Positions 5,030 to 5,295 of a stretch of 5,295 nt of DNA are shown here, in pieces. Each line of letters begins with the position of its first letter. The first letter of the stretch is position 1. The notes beneath the pieces are model-generated. The model was not told the origin of the DNA and searched no databases. It saw only the letters and a program-made list of their open reading frames with translations. The DNA comes from an uncultured Rikenellaceae bacterium (GTDB lineage Bacteria > Bacteroidota > Bacteroidia > Bacteroidales > Rikenellaceae): the NCBI GenBank assembly GCA_947038135.1, contig CAMQVM010000138.1:1-5295 (forward strand). Direction: 5' to 3'. The position numbers were made by a program, and so were the translations under genes.

Positions 5030-5106
5030 GCCGATGTAGCTCAGTTGGTCAGAGCAGCTGATTTGTAATCAGCAGGTCGCGGGTTCGAATCCCTCCATCG
5101 GCTCCA
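5030..5106 (+). tRNA. tRNA-Thr(TGT)
   Basis: This is a 77-nt cloverleaf including an encoded CCA (5104-5106). The acceptor stem is GCCGATG/CATCGGC with discriminator U. The anticodon stem is GCTGA/TCAGC around loop TTTGTAA, with TGT at 5064-5066 reading ACA (and other ACN codons by wobble). The T loop is TTCGAAT. It is first in the operon and the only one of the window's four tRNAs with a genomic CCA end. Confidence 0.97.
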
Positions 5107-5131
5107 TGTTCTTTATAGACTGTTAACAAAA

Positions 5132-5214
5132 GGGGAGATACCAAAGTGGCCAACTGGGGCAGACTGTAAATCTGCTGGCGTACGCCTTCGTAAGTTCGAA
5201 TCTTGCTCTCCCCA
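5132..5214 (+). tRNA. tRNA-Tyr(GTA)
   Basis: This is an 83-nt class II tRNA with the long variable arm typical of bacterial tRNA-Tyr (between about 5176 and 5192). The acceptor stem is GGGGAGA/TCTCCCC with discriminator A. The anticodon stem is GCAGA/TCTGC around CTGTAAA, with GTA at 5166-5168. CCA is not encoded (CAC follows). It begins 25 nt after tRNA-Thr. Confidence 0.97.
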
Positions 5215-5219
5215 CACCT

Positions 5220-5292
5220 GCGAAAATAGCTCAGTTGGTAGAGCATAACCTTGCCAAGGTTAGGGTCGCGAGTTCGAGTCTCGTTTTTCGCT
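5220..5292 (+). tRNA. tRNA-Gly(GCC)
   Basis: This is a 73-nt cloverleaf. The acceptor stem is GCGAAAA/TTTTCGC with discriminator U. The anticodon stem is TAACC/GGTTA around TTGCCAA, with GCC at 5253-5255 reading GGC and GGU. The T arm is GCGAG-TTCGAGT-CTCGT. CCA is not encoded (CTA follows). It begins 5 nt after tRNA-Tyr and ends 3 nt before the window edge, so the operon continues to the right. Confidence 0.96.
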
Positions 5293-5295
5293 CTA

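Noticed and set aside
5049..5246. Minus-strand 65-residue frame across the tRNA cluster
   Set aside because: It is antisense to tRNA-Thr, tRNA-Tyr and part of tRNA-Gly. Its text (GGIRTRDLLITNQLL) is the reverse reading of the tRNAs, a well-known false protein.
1..5295. CRISPR array, insertion sequence or attachment site
   Set aside because: No regularly spaced direct repeats, transposase, integrase, or duplicated tRNA 3' end is seen. The tRNA genes are intact with no repeat of their ends in the window.

Overview
The window looks chromosomal and comes from a member of the Bacteroidota, most likely Bacteroidales. The evidence is the promoter architecture: a -33 TTTG/TTG and a -7 TAnnTTTG box, repeated in front of five separate transcription units. 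Shine-Dalgarno sequences are absent before the ATGs, the spacers are A+T-rich, and the protein types fit. No genus is claimed.

Layout. (a) 1-985 is a poorly conserved-looking, A+T-rich segment. It holds the 5' part of an unrecognised minus-strand gene that runs off the left edge (1-184), an unrecognised plus-strand reading frame with no ATG start (about 217-687), and a gene-poor spacer (688-940) with inverted repeats. (b) 941-1570 is housekeeping. A minus-strand tRNA-Cys(GCA) with its own terminator and promoter stands back to back with plus-strand rpsO (ribosomal protein S15), which has a consensus promoter and a strong terminator. (c) 1650-3247 holds a single exported sulfatase of the Ser type, with its own promoter. 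It ends in a long hairpin shared with the convergent gene. (d) 3274-4770 holds a minus-strand tri-haem cytochrome c peroxidase: an N-terminal haem-binding domain fused to a di-haem CcpA/MauG-type peroxidase. Its leader is about 115 nt and its promoter region contains palindromes. (e) 4771-5295 has a long A/T-tract region, a very good promoter, and a tRNA-Thr(UGU)-tRNA-Tyr(GUA)-tRNA-Gly(GCC) operon cut by the right edge. This order is the classic one in front of a further tRNA-Thr and tuf (EF-Tu).

The genes are independent units rather than one pathway. Core translation genes (tRNA-Cys, rpsO, and the tRNA cluster probably leading to tuf) flank two envelope/periplasm functions: sulfate-ester hydrolysis, and peroxide reduction by c-type haem. 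The sulfatase is not next to SusC/SusD or glycoside hydrolase genes here, so its substrate cannot be inferred from neighbours.

No clear new multi-gene system is visible. The points most worth a second look are the shared extended promoter box TAnnTTTGCA, the ATG-less orphan frame with an operator-like palindrome between it and the minus-strand gene, the spacer block at about 781-867 that may be a dispersed repeat, the tri-haem peroxidase with its palindromic promoter region, and the phased A-tracts before the tRNA operon.
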